NCBI RefSeq assembly: GCF_041435335.1
Contig: NZ_CP108430.1
Location: 1 to 64,000 of the forward strand
From: Streptomyces sp. NBC_01283
GTDB lineage: Bacteria; Actinomycetota; Actinomycetes; Streptomycetales; Streptomycetaceae
Reading direction: 5' to 3'
Length of the DNA stretch: 64,000 nt
Of this stretch, positions 53,801 through 62,600 are shown one piece after another. Positions within the stretch are counted from its first letter, which is position 1; the number at the start of each line of letters is the position of its first letter. The notes under the pieces were generated by a model, which was not told where the DNA came from, searched no databases, and saw nothing but the letters and a program-made list of their open reading frames with translations. Made by a program: the position numbers and the translations under genes.

Positions 53801-54025
53801 AGCGCGACCCTCGCCGTGATCTGCATCACTTACGCGCTCGGAGAGTGAGCGATGCCTGCCCTCGGATGCCGCGGCCGAGGGGGAAGCCTCCAACCCTGCC
53901 GCAGGGCAACAGAGCGTGACTCTGCAACTGGCCGTACGTGGGAACTTCAGCCAGCCGCTGTCAATCGGGATTCCCGATCGGCAACGTGAAGCCTTTGCAG
54001 CCGCATCTCGGGGGCTCCCTGGGGC

Positions 54026-54043
54026 TGTCCAGTCGACAGGACA
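54026..54043. promoter_or_regulatory. Candidate operator, TGTCCAG-N4-CAGGACA
   Basis: Perfect half sites of the same type as at 11005 and 46263, extended by one base pair on each side to a 20-base hairpin. It lies among relics, 226 bases upstream of the broken reductase gene, so it may be a leftover regulatory region. Confidence 0.35.
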
Positions 54044-54219
54044 GCGCCTCATGCCGATTGAGGCTGACGATCACATGCGGCACATCAGTGATCCGCTCCG
54101 GGCTGACCCTGCTGGAGACCGAGCGGCCATCGCGGCCCGGGGCGTGGCGTGGGCATCGGAACGACCACGAGTCCACGTGATCACGGAGTTCTCTACGCCC
54201 GGTGATCACGAAGGGCCGC

Positions 54220-54830
54220 CTTGCCCGCGCTGCCATCTCCCCTGCTCTGGGCGCAGTTCGTGGCACTTCCGCCCGCTCGGGAGGAGTTCGCTGCGGGCCA
54301 CCCGAGTTGGCTGTCACCGCCGTCGTGTCCCCGACGTGGATGGCGCATCACGAAGGCCCCCTGTGGCGGCCACAGTTGCGGCTGCCCTCCGGTGGACTGC
54401 GGGAGGCAGGGCATGAAACGCTCGGTGGCCATTGATACCCGCGGCGTCCCGCTCGGCCTGGTCGTGGCGAGAGCCACCCGCCACGACTCGCCCCTGCTCG
54501 GACCGGCTCTCCAAGCGGCCACGGACCGGTCGGGCCCCTGCCGGACGACGTGAACGTCGACCTCGAACGGGGCCGGGCAGCACCACGTCCCGCGCTCCGC
54601 TCCGGGAGTTGGGCTTCACCGGCAAGATCGCCCGCAAGGGCGTGCCCGCCCCGATCCAGGTCGGCAAGCGGTGGGTCGTGGAACGAACGCATTCGTGGAT
54701 GGACAGCTACGGCAAACTACGACGCTGCACCGAGAAGAACAGCACCGTCGTCGAGTTCTGCCTCCTCCTGGCCGCAGCACTCGTCACTCTCCGCATACTG
54801 ATCCGCCACGCCAGCATTCACTACCGCTGA
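54220..54830 (+). pseudogene. IS5-family transposase relic
   Basis: Two main pieces in different frames. The first reads GRQGMKRSVAIDTRGVPLGLV near 54410 and runs to about 54552. The second reads LRELGFTGKIARKGVPAPIQ, then WVVERTHSWMDSYGKLRRC, ending at a stop at 54830. Together they match the C-terminal half of IS5/IS427-like transposases, including the final YG(K/R)L(R)RC block. Frameshift and missing N-terminus make it inactive. Confidence 0.7.
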
Positions 54831-55122
54831 GATCGGCGTCCCACCACACGCCGCCCCAAGTGATCCATTTGCCGGTCGGTCTAAGCTGCTTCGCGAGCAA
54901 GTACCAGCACCACGAAAGCCCCGACGAGCCTCGCGAGCGCCCTCTGCGAGTGCCGGGTGCTGAACGTGTCGCCGTCCGCAGGCTGCTGGACGATCAGCTC
55001 ATTCCCATGATCGACGCGCTGGATCCGGCCCCGTGGCGCCGGAAGACCAAGAACGACTCGATCGCGTGACGTTGAGATCTGCGCAATGGCCCCGAATCCA
55101 TCGGCCGAAGAAGGAGCATGGA
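54831..55122. other. Spacer before the type II thioesterase
   Basis: A frame between about 54900 and 55069 reads DDQLIPMIDALDPAPW before its stop; I do not recognise it and it has no clear start. The ribosome site AAGGAG at 55111-55116 belongs to the thioesterase. Confidence 0.35.
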
Positions 55123-55923
55123 GTGACGAACACGCGCAGCCGAGGCGCCGCCGCCCGCGGCGGTTGGATACGCCAGTACCACCCCCCGAGGGGCGATGCC
55201 CCCACCCTCGTCTGCTTCCCGCACGCCGGGGGTTCCGCATCGGCCTACTTCGCCCTGTCGGCTGCCCTTTCCGAGGGAGCCGAGGTGCTGATCGTGCAGT
55301 ACCCCGGAAGGCAGGACCGCCTGGACGAGCCCGCGCTGACGGATCTGGGGGAGTTGGCGGACGGAGCCGTCGCGGCTCTGGAGCCCTGGACGGGCCGCCC
55401 GTTGACGTTGTTCGGGCACAGCATGGGGTCCGTCGTGGCCTACGAGGTCGCACAACGACTGGAGCGGGGACCGGGCCCCGGTCCGGCCGGGATCATCGTC
55501 TCGGGCAACATGGCACCGTCGGTCGAGCGGGACCAAGGCGTCCACCGGTTGGACGACGAGGAACTCATGGCATGGATGTCGGACCTCGCCGGTACGCCGC
55601 CGGCCGTGCTGGCGGACAAGGAGCTCCTGGCCACCATCGTCCCCGCCCTGCGTGGCGACTTCACGGCGCTGGAGACGTATCGCCACCCGGAGGGCAGCTC
55701 GGTCCGGTGCCCCATCAGCGGCTACGTGGGGGACCACGATCCGCATGTGCCGCACGACGGCTTCCTCCGCTGGGCCGAGCACACGACGGCGGAATTCACC
55801 GTCCAGGTCTTCGACGGCGGCCACTTCTACATCGAGGACCAGGTGCAGGACGTGGCCCGGAGCATTCTGCGGGACGTGTCCGCCTTCGTCTCGCGGCGCC
55901 CGGCGCGAGACCTGCTCGCCTGA
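55123..55923 (+). CDS. Type II thioesterase
   Basis: A 266-residue alpha/beta hydrolase of the editing thioesterase family that removes wrong acyl groups from stalled PKS and NRPS carrier proteins. CFPHAGGSAS near residue 28 (oxyanion region), nucleophile in GHSMGSV near 101 and catalytic His in GGHFYIED near 232. The start is set at the GTG at 55123, six bases after AAGGAG; a longer frame from 55033 is not supported. Important here because one PKS module has a defective AT and mispriming may be common. Confidence 0.92.
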   Translation: MTNTRSRGAAARGGWIRQYHPPRGDAPTLVCFPHAGGSASAYFALSAALSEGAEVLIVQYPGRQDRLDEPALTDLGELADGAVAALEPWTGRPLTLFGHSMGSVVAYEVAQRLERGPGPGPAGIIVSGNMAPSVERDQGVHRLDDEELMAWMSDLAGTPPAVLADKELLATIVPALRGDFTALETYRHPEGSSVRCPISGYVGDHDPHVPHDGFLRWAEHTTAEFTVQVFDGGHFYIEDQVQDVARSILRDVSAFVSRRPARDLLA

Positions 55924-56136
55924 GAGGGCGCGGCATGGCCCGATTTCGCCTTCGTCGCCACCAGGCAAGCGATCTGACGCACCGTCAGTCCACCGGCACT
56001 CCATATCCGCGGCACCGCCACACCCGCCCGCCACCCCGGAGGTGTCCGATTACCAGCTGACGGCACCGCCACCTGCAGCCCCCTCCGGCATGTACGCCCG
56101 GCCGCCGCCGGATGCCCGGAGAGATTCGGCCAATCA

Positions 56137-56214
56137 AGATATATCTCAATGGTTGACACGCGTTATATCGCGTGCCACAGTCCGAGGACAGGGTTCGGCC
56201 GCAGGTACCTGTCC
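56137..56214. promoter_or_regulatory. Palindromic promoter region of the ABC exporter
   Basis: The 349-base spacer 55924-56272 holds three symmetric elements: AGATATATCT at 56137-56146, CACGCG-TTATAT-CGCGTG at 56157-56174 overlapping a TTGACA hexamer at 56153-56158, and an outward-facing pair GGACAGG (56186-56192) and CCTGTCC (56208-56214). The middle one looks like a TetR-type operator placed on a promoter. No gene is seen in the spacer. Confidence 0.5.
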
Positions 56215-56272
56215 AGCCTGTGTCGCCGAGTGCCCACACACGTCCCCAACCCTTTGACCACAGGAGTGCTCT

Positions 56273-57259
56273 ATGCCAGAGGCCATCCATGCTGAGGGCC
56301 TGGTGAAACACTTCGGCGACGTACGGGCGGTGGACGGTGTCGACCTGGACGTCGCCAAAGGAACCGTGCTCGGCCTGCTCGGCCCCAACGGCGCCGGCAA
56401 AAGCACCATCGTACGGATAGTGACCACCCTGCTCATGCCTGACGCCGGGCATGCGACCGTACTCGGAGCGGACGTCGTCAAGGACCCGGACACGGTGCGC
56501 CGTTCGCTCGGCATGGCGGGGCAATTCGCCGCGGTCGACGAGTTCCTCACGGGGCGGGAGAATCTGCAACTCATCGGCCGCCTCTATCAGTTGAGGAAAC
56601 GCGACGCGGCAGCCCGCGCCGATGAGCTGTTGACGCTGTTCGACCTCACCGACGCCGCCGACCGAACTGCCAAGACCTACTCCGGCGGCATGCGGCGCCG
56701 TCTCGACCTCGCGGCGGCCATGCTCATGAAGCCGGCGGTGATGGTCCTCGACGAGCCGACTTCGGGCCTGGACCCCACCAGTCGGCGGGTGCTGTGGGAC
56801 GTCATCCGCGCGATGGTCGCCGAAGGCACCACGCTCCTGCTGACCACGCAGTACCTGGAAGAGGCCGACCAACTCGCCGATTCGATCTGCGTCATCGACC
56901 ACGGCCGGGTGCTCGCCCACGGCACGAGTGACGAACTCAAGGCACGCGTCGGGAACGAGCGGGTCGAGATGATCCTTCCCGAGGGCGAGGACCTCACCGG
57001 CGCCGGTCTGGTGATGGCCTCGGAGGGGCGGGGCGAGGTATCCGTCGAGGAGCACACCCGCAAACTGATCGTGCCGGTTTCGGACGGTTCCCGCTCGCTC
57101 GGCGGCATCATTCGCCGACTGGACGAGCTGGGCATTCCCTTTGATGACATCGCCCTGCGCCGTCCGACCCTGGACGACGTATTCCTCTCCCTTACCGGTC
57201 GCGCTGCCGAGACCGTTAAGGACAGTGAGGACCTTCGAGTGAAGGAGACCGCCAAGTGA
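56273..57259 (+). CDS. ABC exporter ATP-binding protein (DrrA type)
   Basis: A 328-residue ATPase of the daunorubicin-resistance DrrA family. Walker A GPNGAGKST near residue 42, signature YSGGMRRRLDLA near 142, Walker B VMVLDEPTSGLDP near 160, and the DrrA-type C-terminal extension. It should power export of the product and self-resistance together with the permease that overlaps its stop. AGGAG lies seven bases before the ATG. The promoter region upstream is rich in palindromes, so it may be induced by product or intermediate. Confidence 0.94.
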   Translation: MPEAIHAEGLVKHFGDVRAVDGVDLDVAKGTVLGLLGPNGAGKSTIVRIVTTLLMPDAGHATVLGADVVKDPDTVRRSLGMAGQFAAVDEFLTGRENLQLIGRLYQLRKRDAAARADELLTLFDLTDAADRTAKTYSGGMRRRLDLAAAMLMKPAVMVLDEPTSGLDPTSRRVLWDVIRAMVAEGTTLLLTTQYLEEADQLADSICVIDHGRVLAHGTSDELKARVGNERVEMILPEGEDLTGAGLVMASEGRGEVSVEEHTRKLIVPVSDGSRSLGGIIRRLDELGIPFDDIALRRPTLDDVFLSLTGRAAETVKDSEDLRVKETAK

Positions 57260-58107
57260 CCGCCCTGGCACCGCCACCCGCCGTCCGGCCGCCCACCGGG
57301 GGCGCCGTCGGCCAGTCCGTGCGCGACTCGTTCATCATCGCCAAGAGCGGGCTGATCAGGGTCAAGCGCGCTCCGGGCATGATCTTGTTCATGCTGATCC
57401 AGCCGACCATCTTCATCGTGATGTTCACCTATGTGTTCGCGGGCTCGGTGAACATCGGCGGCACCACCGACCGCGCGGCATTCCGCGAGTTCAACGTGGT
57501 CGGCATCATGGCCCAGACCGTCATCTTCTCGGTCATCGCGACCGCCGCGGGCATCGCCGATGACATGCGCAAGGGACTTGTCGACCGGTTCCGTTCGCTG
57601 CCGATGGCACGCGGCGCGGTGCTCACCGGCCGCACTCTGTCCGACTCTGTGACGATCGCTCTCGTCCTGGTGGTGCTGGGCGGCGTCGGAGCGGGAGTCG
57701 GCTGGCGCTTCCATGAGGGAATTCCCAAGATGCTGGCCGGCTTTGCGCTGCTGTTCCTGCTGGGATACGCCTTCACCTGGGTCGGCGCATTGACCGGACT
57801 GGCTTCACGCTCCCCCGAGGCGGCGTCGTCGGCTCCCATGCTGTGGATCTTCCCGGTGTCGTTCATCTCCAACGCCTTCGTAGACCCCACTCGCATGTCA
57901 ACCCCCCTGCGGGTCATGGCCGAATGGAACCCGTTCAGTGCGACCGTGCAGGCTGCCCGCACGCTGTTCGGCAATCCGGGTACCGGAGCGAGGGACGCAT
58001 GGCCGATGCAGCACCCGATTGAGGCGTCGCTGATCTACTCGGTCATCATCATCGTCGTCTTTCGTACCTTGGCCGTGCGCAAGTACCGGCGCACCGCCAC
58101 ATCCTGA
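57256..58107 (+). CDS. ABC-2 type exporter permease (DrrB type)
   Basis: A 283-residue membrane protein with about six hydrophobic segments, for example ILFMLIQPTIFIVMFTYVF near residue 36 and a pair near 130-175. It matches the ABC-2 permeases that partner DrrA. The GTG start lies in a GTGA overlap with the ATPase stop, so the two are translationally coupled. It is followed by a strong terminator. Confidence 0.93.
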   Translation: MTALAPPPAVRPPTGGAVGQSVRDSFIIAKSGLIRVKRAPGMILFMLIQPTIFIVMFTYVFAGSVNIGGTTDRAAFREFNVVGIMAQTVIFSVIATAAGIADDMRKGLVDRFRSLPMARGAVLTGRTLSDSVTIALVLVVLGGVGAGVGWRFHEGIPKMLAGFALLFLLGYAFTWVGALTGLASRSPEAASSAPMLWIFPVSFISNAFVDPTRMSTPLRVMAEWNPFSATVQAARTLFGNPGTGARDAWPMQHPIEASLIYSVIIIVVFRTLAVRKYRRTATS

Positions 58108-58147
58108 CGGGGCGGTGCCCCGGACGCGGGTGCCGGCAAGATCAAAG

Positions 58148-58177
58148 CAAGGGGCGGGTCGGCAGACCCGCCCCTTG
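58148..58177. terminator. Strong bidirectional terminator hairpin
   Basis: Perfect 13-bp arms (58148-58160 and 58165-58177) with a GGCA loop lie between the convergent permease gene and sugar ketoreductase gene. The arms end in A and T pairs on both sides, fitting termination of both transcripts. Confidence 0.85.
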
Positions 58178-58188
58178 GGCCGCGTCGT

Positions 58189-58962
58189 TCACTCGTCTCC
58201 GGCCGGCCCCTGGGTGCAGTACGGCAGATAGGCGTCCAGGAGGTCATCCAGGTAGCTCGCCGCGCTCCGCAGCCCAGGGCGGAAGTCCGGAACGTAGGAC
58301 TGGAGCCGGCGGATCGAAACGCGGGTGACTGCCGCGTCGCCAGGAATGTACGTCCGAACCGCGCTCGTGCCCAGCCGCATCTCGATGCCGTCCAGGATCG
58401 CCTCGACGTGCTGCGGCGCCCCGGATGCCACGTTGAGGACCTCGTCCCGCACACCTTGGCCGAGCAGTCGCCCGATGGCATCGACGAGGTCGTTCACGTC
58501 CAGCAGGTCCCGGTGGACGCCCTGCTGCACCCGCACGGCACCGGCCCGTACCTGCCGCGTCAGTCCGGGCAGCAGCTGGTGAGGTCGTTGGTGTCGGCCC
58601 ACCGTGTGGCTCAGCCGCAGGATCAGGTAAGGGACTCCCGAGCCGCGGATCGTCGACTCGAGCGCCAACTTGCTTCTGCCGTAGGCCGATGGCGGAGCCA
58701 CCAGGTGGTCTCCTTCGGAGCACGGGGCACCGGTGGACCCGTACACCGCGAATGAGGCCGAGGAGAAGAACAGCACCGTCCTGTGCCGGTCCCTGCACTC
58801 GCGCAGGACCTCACGCACCAGCTCGGCTTCCCGGCCGAACTCCGCGGGTGCGACGCCCGAATGACTGGAGACGCCGGCTGCGATCGCGGTGACCCCGGGA
58901 AACCGATCCCTGAAGGCTTCCGAGAGATGCCGGGCGAGAAAGCCGTGGCCGATGATCTGCAC
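58189..58962 (-). CDS. Second NDP-sugar 4-ketoreductase (SDR family)
   Basis: A 257-residue NAD-dependent epimerase/dehydratase family protein. N-terminal nucleotide motif IIGHGFLARHL, serine-rich FFSSASFAVYGS near 65 and catalytic YGRSK near 93. It resembles 4-ketoreductases of deoxysugar pathways and is shorter than the one at 7.3-8.3 kb. GTG start with GGAG four bases upstream. Two 4-ketoreductases suggest two differently configured sugars. Confidence 0.8.
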   Translation of the reverse strand: MQIIGHGFLARHLSEAFRDRFPGVTAIAAGVSSHSGVAPAEFGREAELVREVLRECRDRHRTVLFFSSASFAVYGSTGAPCSEGDHLVAPPSAYGRSKLALESTIRGSGVPYLILRLSHTVGRHQRPHQLLPGLTRQVRAGAVRVQQGVHRDLLDVNDLVDAIGRLLGQGVRDEVLNVASGAPQHVEAILDGIEMRLGTSAVRTYIPGDAAVTRVSIRRLQSYVPDFRPGLRSAASYLDDLLDAYLPYCTQGPAGDE

Positions 58963-59005
58963 GTTGCTCCAACTCTGCGGCTCGGGAACCCAGGAAGCAG
59001 ATCAG

Positions 59006-59551
59006 TCAGCGCAGACGCGCATGCCGGACCGTCAGTTTCCGCATGCCGACGGTCCCGTGGATCCGGATCCGCGGCCCATCGGAACCGGAGGACCTTCCGG
59101 GCTTGTAGGACAGGCCCTTCAACCCGGTCTCCATGTCCTTGAGGTCGACGATCGCGTCGCGCGGCACAATGATCCGGACGCGTCCCACGCCGACCAGGAC
59201 CTCGAGGTCGACGACCGGATGCTCGATGATCGCCCGGGACAGGTCCAGGTAGACCGTCGCAAGTGCCGATGCGACCGTGAGGTCCGCGGGCACCCGCCAC
59301 CGGCCGCGCCGGAGGATCAGCCCGCTCACCGTGGTGATCGTGGACCGGTCGTCCGGGTTCTGTGCCGGGAGCCCAGCCACAGCCACATCGATCTGGCCCC
59401 GCGTCCTGGCGCTCAGCACCTGTTCGAGGCACTGGTCCAACTGCTGGTGCGTGAGCTGTCCTTTTGCGTACGCGTCCTTCAGCAGCTGTGCGGCCCGGTC
59501 CCGGTCATCGTCGCCAATGAGCGTATTCGGGTCCTTCGAGTGGGAAGCCAT
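59006..59551 (-). CDS. DUF1707 (SHOCT-like) protein
   Basis: A 181-residue protein. Residues about 10-60 form a DUF1707 domain (IGDDDRDRAAQLL...GQLT...RTRGQIDVAVAGLP). The C-terminal half resembles the LiaF-type cell-wall stress response domain. I placed the start at the ATG at 59551 with GAGG ahead; an ATG at 59566 lacks a site. Such proteins are frequent in actinomycetes and their function is unclear. Its place between NRPS2 and a sugar gene may reflect chance or a role in sensing envelope stress from the product. Confidence 0.75.
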   Translation of the reverse strand: MASHSKDPNTLIGDDDRDRAAQLLKDAYAKGQLTHQQLDQCLEQVLSARTRGQIDVAVAGLPAQNPDDRSTITTVSGLILRRGRWRVPADLTVASALATVYLDLSRAIIEHPVVDLEVLVGVGRVRIIVPRDAIVDLKDMETGLKGLSYKPGRSSGSDGPRIRIHGTVGMRKLTVRHARLR

Positions 59552-59665
59552 GTCCTCAACTCTCATGTCATGTCAGTGGATCACCCGCATCTTGCCGAAC
59601 GGCAGGTGCTCACTGCGGGGGAATGCCCTGGGCCGTCTCGGGCCCGGCGGGCACAATCGGGCGGA

Positions 59666-62600
59666 TCAGGACCCGTCCCCCGTGCCCCTCCTGCGCAACC
59701 GCGGCGAGCGGACCTTGGGAGCATTGTCGACGATGCGCGCCAGCGCCGCGACGTCGGGGGCCCCGTACACCTCGTTGATGAGCACTCTGACCCCCAGTTT
59801 CCTGCCGATCCGGCCGGTGAGGCCAGAGGCCAGCAGTGAGTCGCCGCCCAGATCGAAGAAGTTGTCGCCGACACCTACCTGGTCGATGTGCAGGACATCC
59901 GCCATCAAGACACACAGCTCCTGCTCCGCCCGGCTACGCGGCGGCGTGAAGTCCCTGCGCGGGCGCCCGGGTTCGGGCAGCGCGTCCTGGTCCAGCTTGC
60001 CGTTCTGATTGAGCGGCAGTGCCTCGAGCAGGGTGTAGGCGGACGGCAGCATGTACGTCGGCAGAACCTCCTGCAGACTGTTCCGCACGTCGTCGAGCAG
60101 GTCGGCCCGGCCGGACCACCGCCGCTGGGCCGGCGCCACCGGGGCCCTGGGACCCGGGTCCGCGCTGCGGCCGTCGTCGCGCCGGGCGTAGACGTTGCAG
60201 AGGACCGTGTTGTGCAGCAGGCTGCTGTCCTGTTCGCACACGACCTCGAAGCCGTGGTCCTTCAGGAGCGTCTCGACCTCTGCCAACCTGCCGTCGACGT
60301 CGTGGAGTTCGATGGCGAACTGCCGGATCCTCGGCCAGTGCTCCGGGCGGATGCCCTTGAGGACCTCGTGCTCGGCGCCCTCCACGTCGATCTTCATCAG
60401 GTCGATCCGGTCGATGGCTTCCTGCTCGATGATCTCCGAGAAGGTGCGCACACGGCAGGTGAACGTCCGGCTCTCCAGGCGGGACTCGACGACCTCGTCA
60501 ATCAGGTCCTTTGCAGCGGCGCCGGGCCGCGCGCCGTCGGCCGGCTTCGCCTTGTTGCGCAGGAAGGCGCGCACCAGGTCGCGCGCCTCGGGCGCGGTCG
60601 CGGCGCGGGTGGAGTTGACGGTGTTGTGCGGATAGAAGGTGAAGGTCTCCTCCTGTGCCTGCGCCCCCAGACCGCAGTCGAACAGCTTGGCGTTGAGGCC
60701 GTGGAGCTCGACGTTGCGGCGCAGCGAATCGTGCAGCGGTGGGAGCGGTTCGAAGGCGTAGAGACGGCCGTCCGGGTTGCGGTTCGACGCGAACAGGGTG
60801 AACAGGCCGATGTTGGCGCCCACATCGACGATCGTGTCGCCGTTGTCGATGGTGATGCCGCCGCGCAGGTACTCCTCGCGCGTGAATATCTCCTCGTAGA
60901 CGAAGTCCGTCTCGCTCTTGTTGTGGTGGAACACCGTCATGCCGTTGGGCAGTTCGCGGACCGGCGGGTGGGTGTCGCCCTCGGCGCGTTCCAGGCGGAG
61001 CAGTTCGCGCACCGCCGGTGCGCGGTCCGCCGCGGGGACGACGTAGGCCACCACGCGCTTGTCCCCGTCGCCGTGGTCGCGCACCACGACCCGCGCGTCC
61101 TGGACCGCCGGGTGTTCGGTGAGCCGGGCCTCGATCTCCCCGAGCTCGATGCGGAACCCGCGGACCTTCACCTGGTCGTCGTTGCGTCCCAGGTATTCGA
61201 GGGTTTTGTCGGGCAGCCACCGGACCAGGTCCCCGGACCGGTACATCCGTGCGCCCGGCTTCCCGGCGAACGGGTCCGCGAGGAAGCGCTGGGCGGACAG
61301 TGCCGGCCGGTTCAGGTAGCCGCGCGCCACGCCCGCGCCGCCGACGTACAGCTCGCCGACGACGCCGACCGGTGTGGGCCGCAGGTACCGGTCGAGTACA
61401 TAGGTGTGCAGGTCCGGCAGGCGCCGGCCGACCGGGCTGACGACCCGATCCGCGTCAGCCCCGGTCAGGAGGTGGTGGGTGGTGTGCACTGTGGTCTCGG
61501 TGATGCCGTACATGTTCACCAGCCGGGTGTCCCGGTTGGCCTCGCGCCGCATCCATGGTGTGAGCAGCGCCGGGTTCAGTGCCTCGCCGCCGAACACCAC
61601 CACCCGCAGGGCATGTTCCGCGCCGTCCTCGCCCTGGGCCGCGATCAGCTGGTGGAAGGCCGTCGGTGTCTGGTTCAGCACCGTCACCCGCGAGGTGCAC
61701 AGCAGCCGGTACAGGTCCTTCGGGTTGCGGGCGACCTCCCGTGGCACCACGACCAGGGTGCCGCCGTGCAGCAGCGCACCCCACATCTCCCACACCGAGA
61801 AGTCGAAGGCGAACGAGTGGAGCAGCGCCCACACGTCCTGCTCGTCGAAACCGAAGTGCTCCCGTGTGGTGGTGAACAGCCGTACCACGTTGCGGTGTTC
61901 GACCTTGACGCCCTTCGGGGTGCCCGTCGAACCCGACGTGTAGATGACGTAGGCCGCATGGGCGGGCCGGACACCGGTGTCCGGCAGGTCCTCGGCCGAG
62001 AGCCCGCTCCACCGGTCGGTGTCCGCGCGCACGTCGACGACCGGGATCGGCGGGACGCCGGGGGCCTGGTCCGGGTCCGAGGGGGCGTCGGTCAGCAGCA
62101 GACGCGGCGCGCTGTCGCGCAGCACCAGGGCCGTCCGGTCGGCAGGGGAAGCAGGGTCGATCGGCACATACGCGCCACCGGCCTTGAGCACGGCGAGCAC
62201 GGCGACAACCAGATGCTCGGTCCGGTCCAGGCGCAGCGCGACCAGAACCTCCGGCCCGACACCCAGGCCCCGCAGATGGCGGGCCAGGCGGTTGGCGCGT
62301 GCGTTCAGGTTCCGGTACGAGAGGCTGCGGCCCTCGGCGGTGACCGCGACCGCGTCCGGGGTCGCGGCTGCCACTTCCTCGAACCATTCGTGGACGCACC
62401 GGCCCGGCGCTTGTGCGGCCGGCGCCTCGCTCCGCTCCGCCAGGACCTGGCGGCGTACCTCGTCGCCCAGGACAGGCAGTTCGAGAGCGGGGTGCTGGGC
62501 GGCCCGGTCGCCGTGGAGGGCGTCGGCGAGTCGCGCCAGCGCCGTCTCGAGGTAGTCGATGACGGACTGCGGGTCGTAGGGCAGGCCGGCCCGCCCCTGG

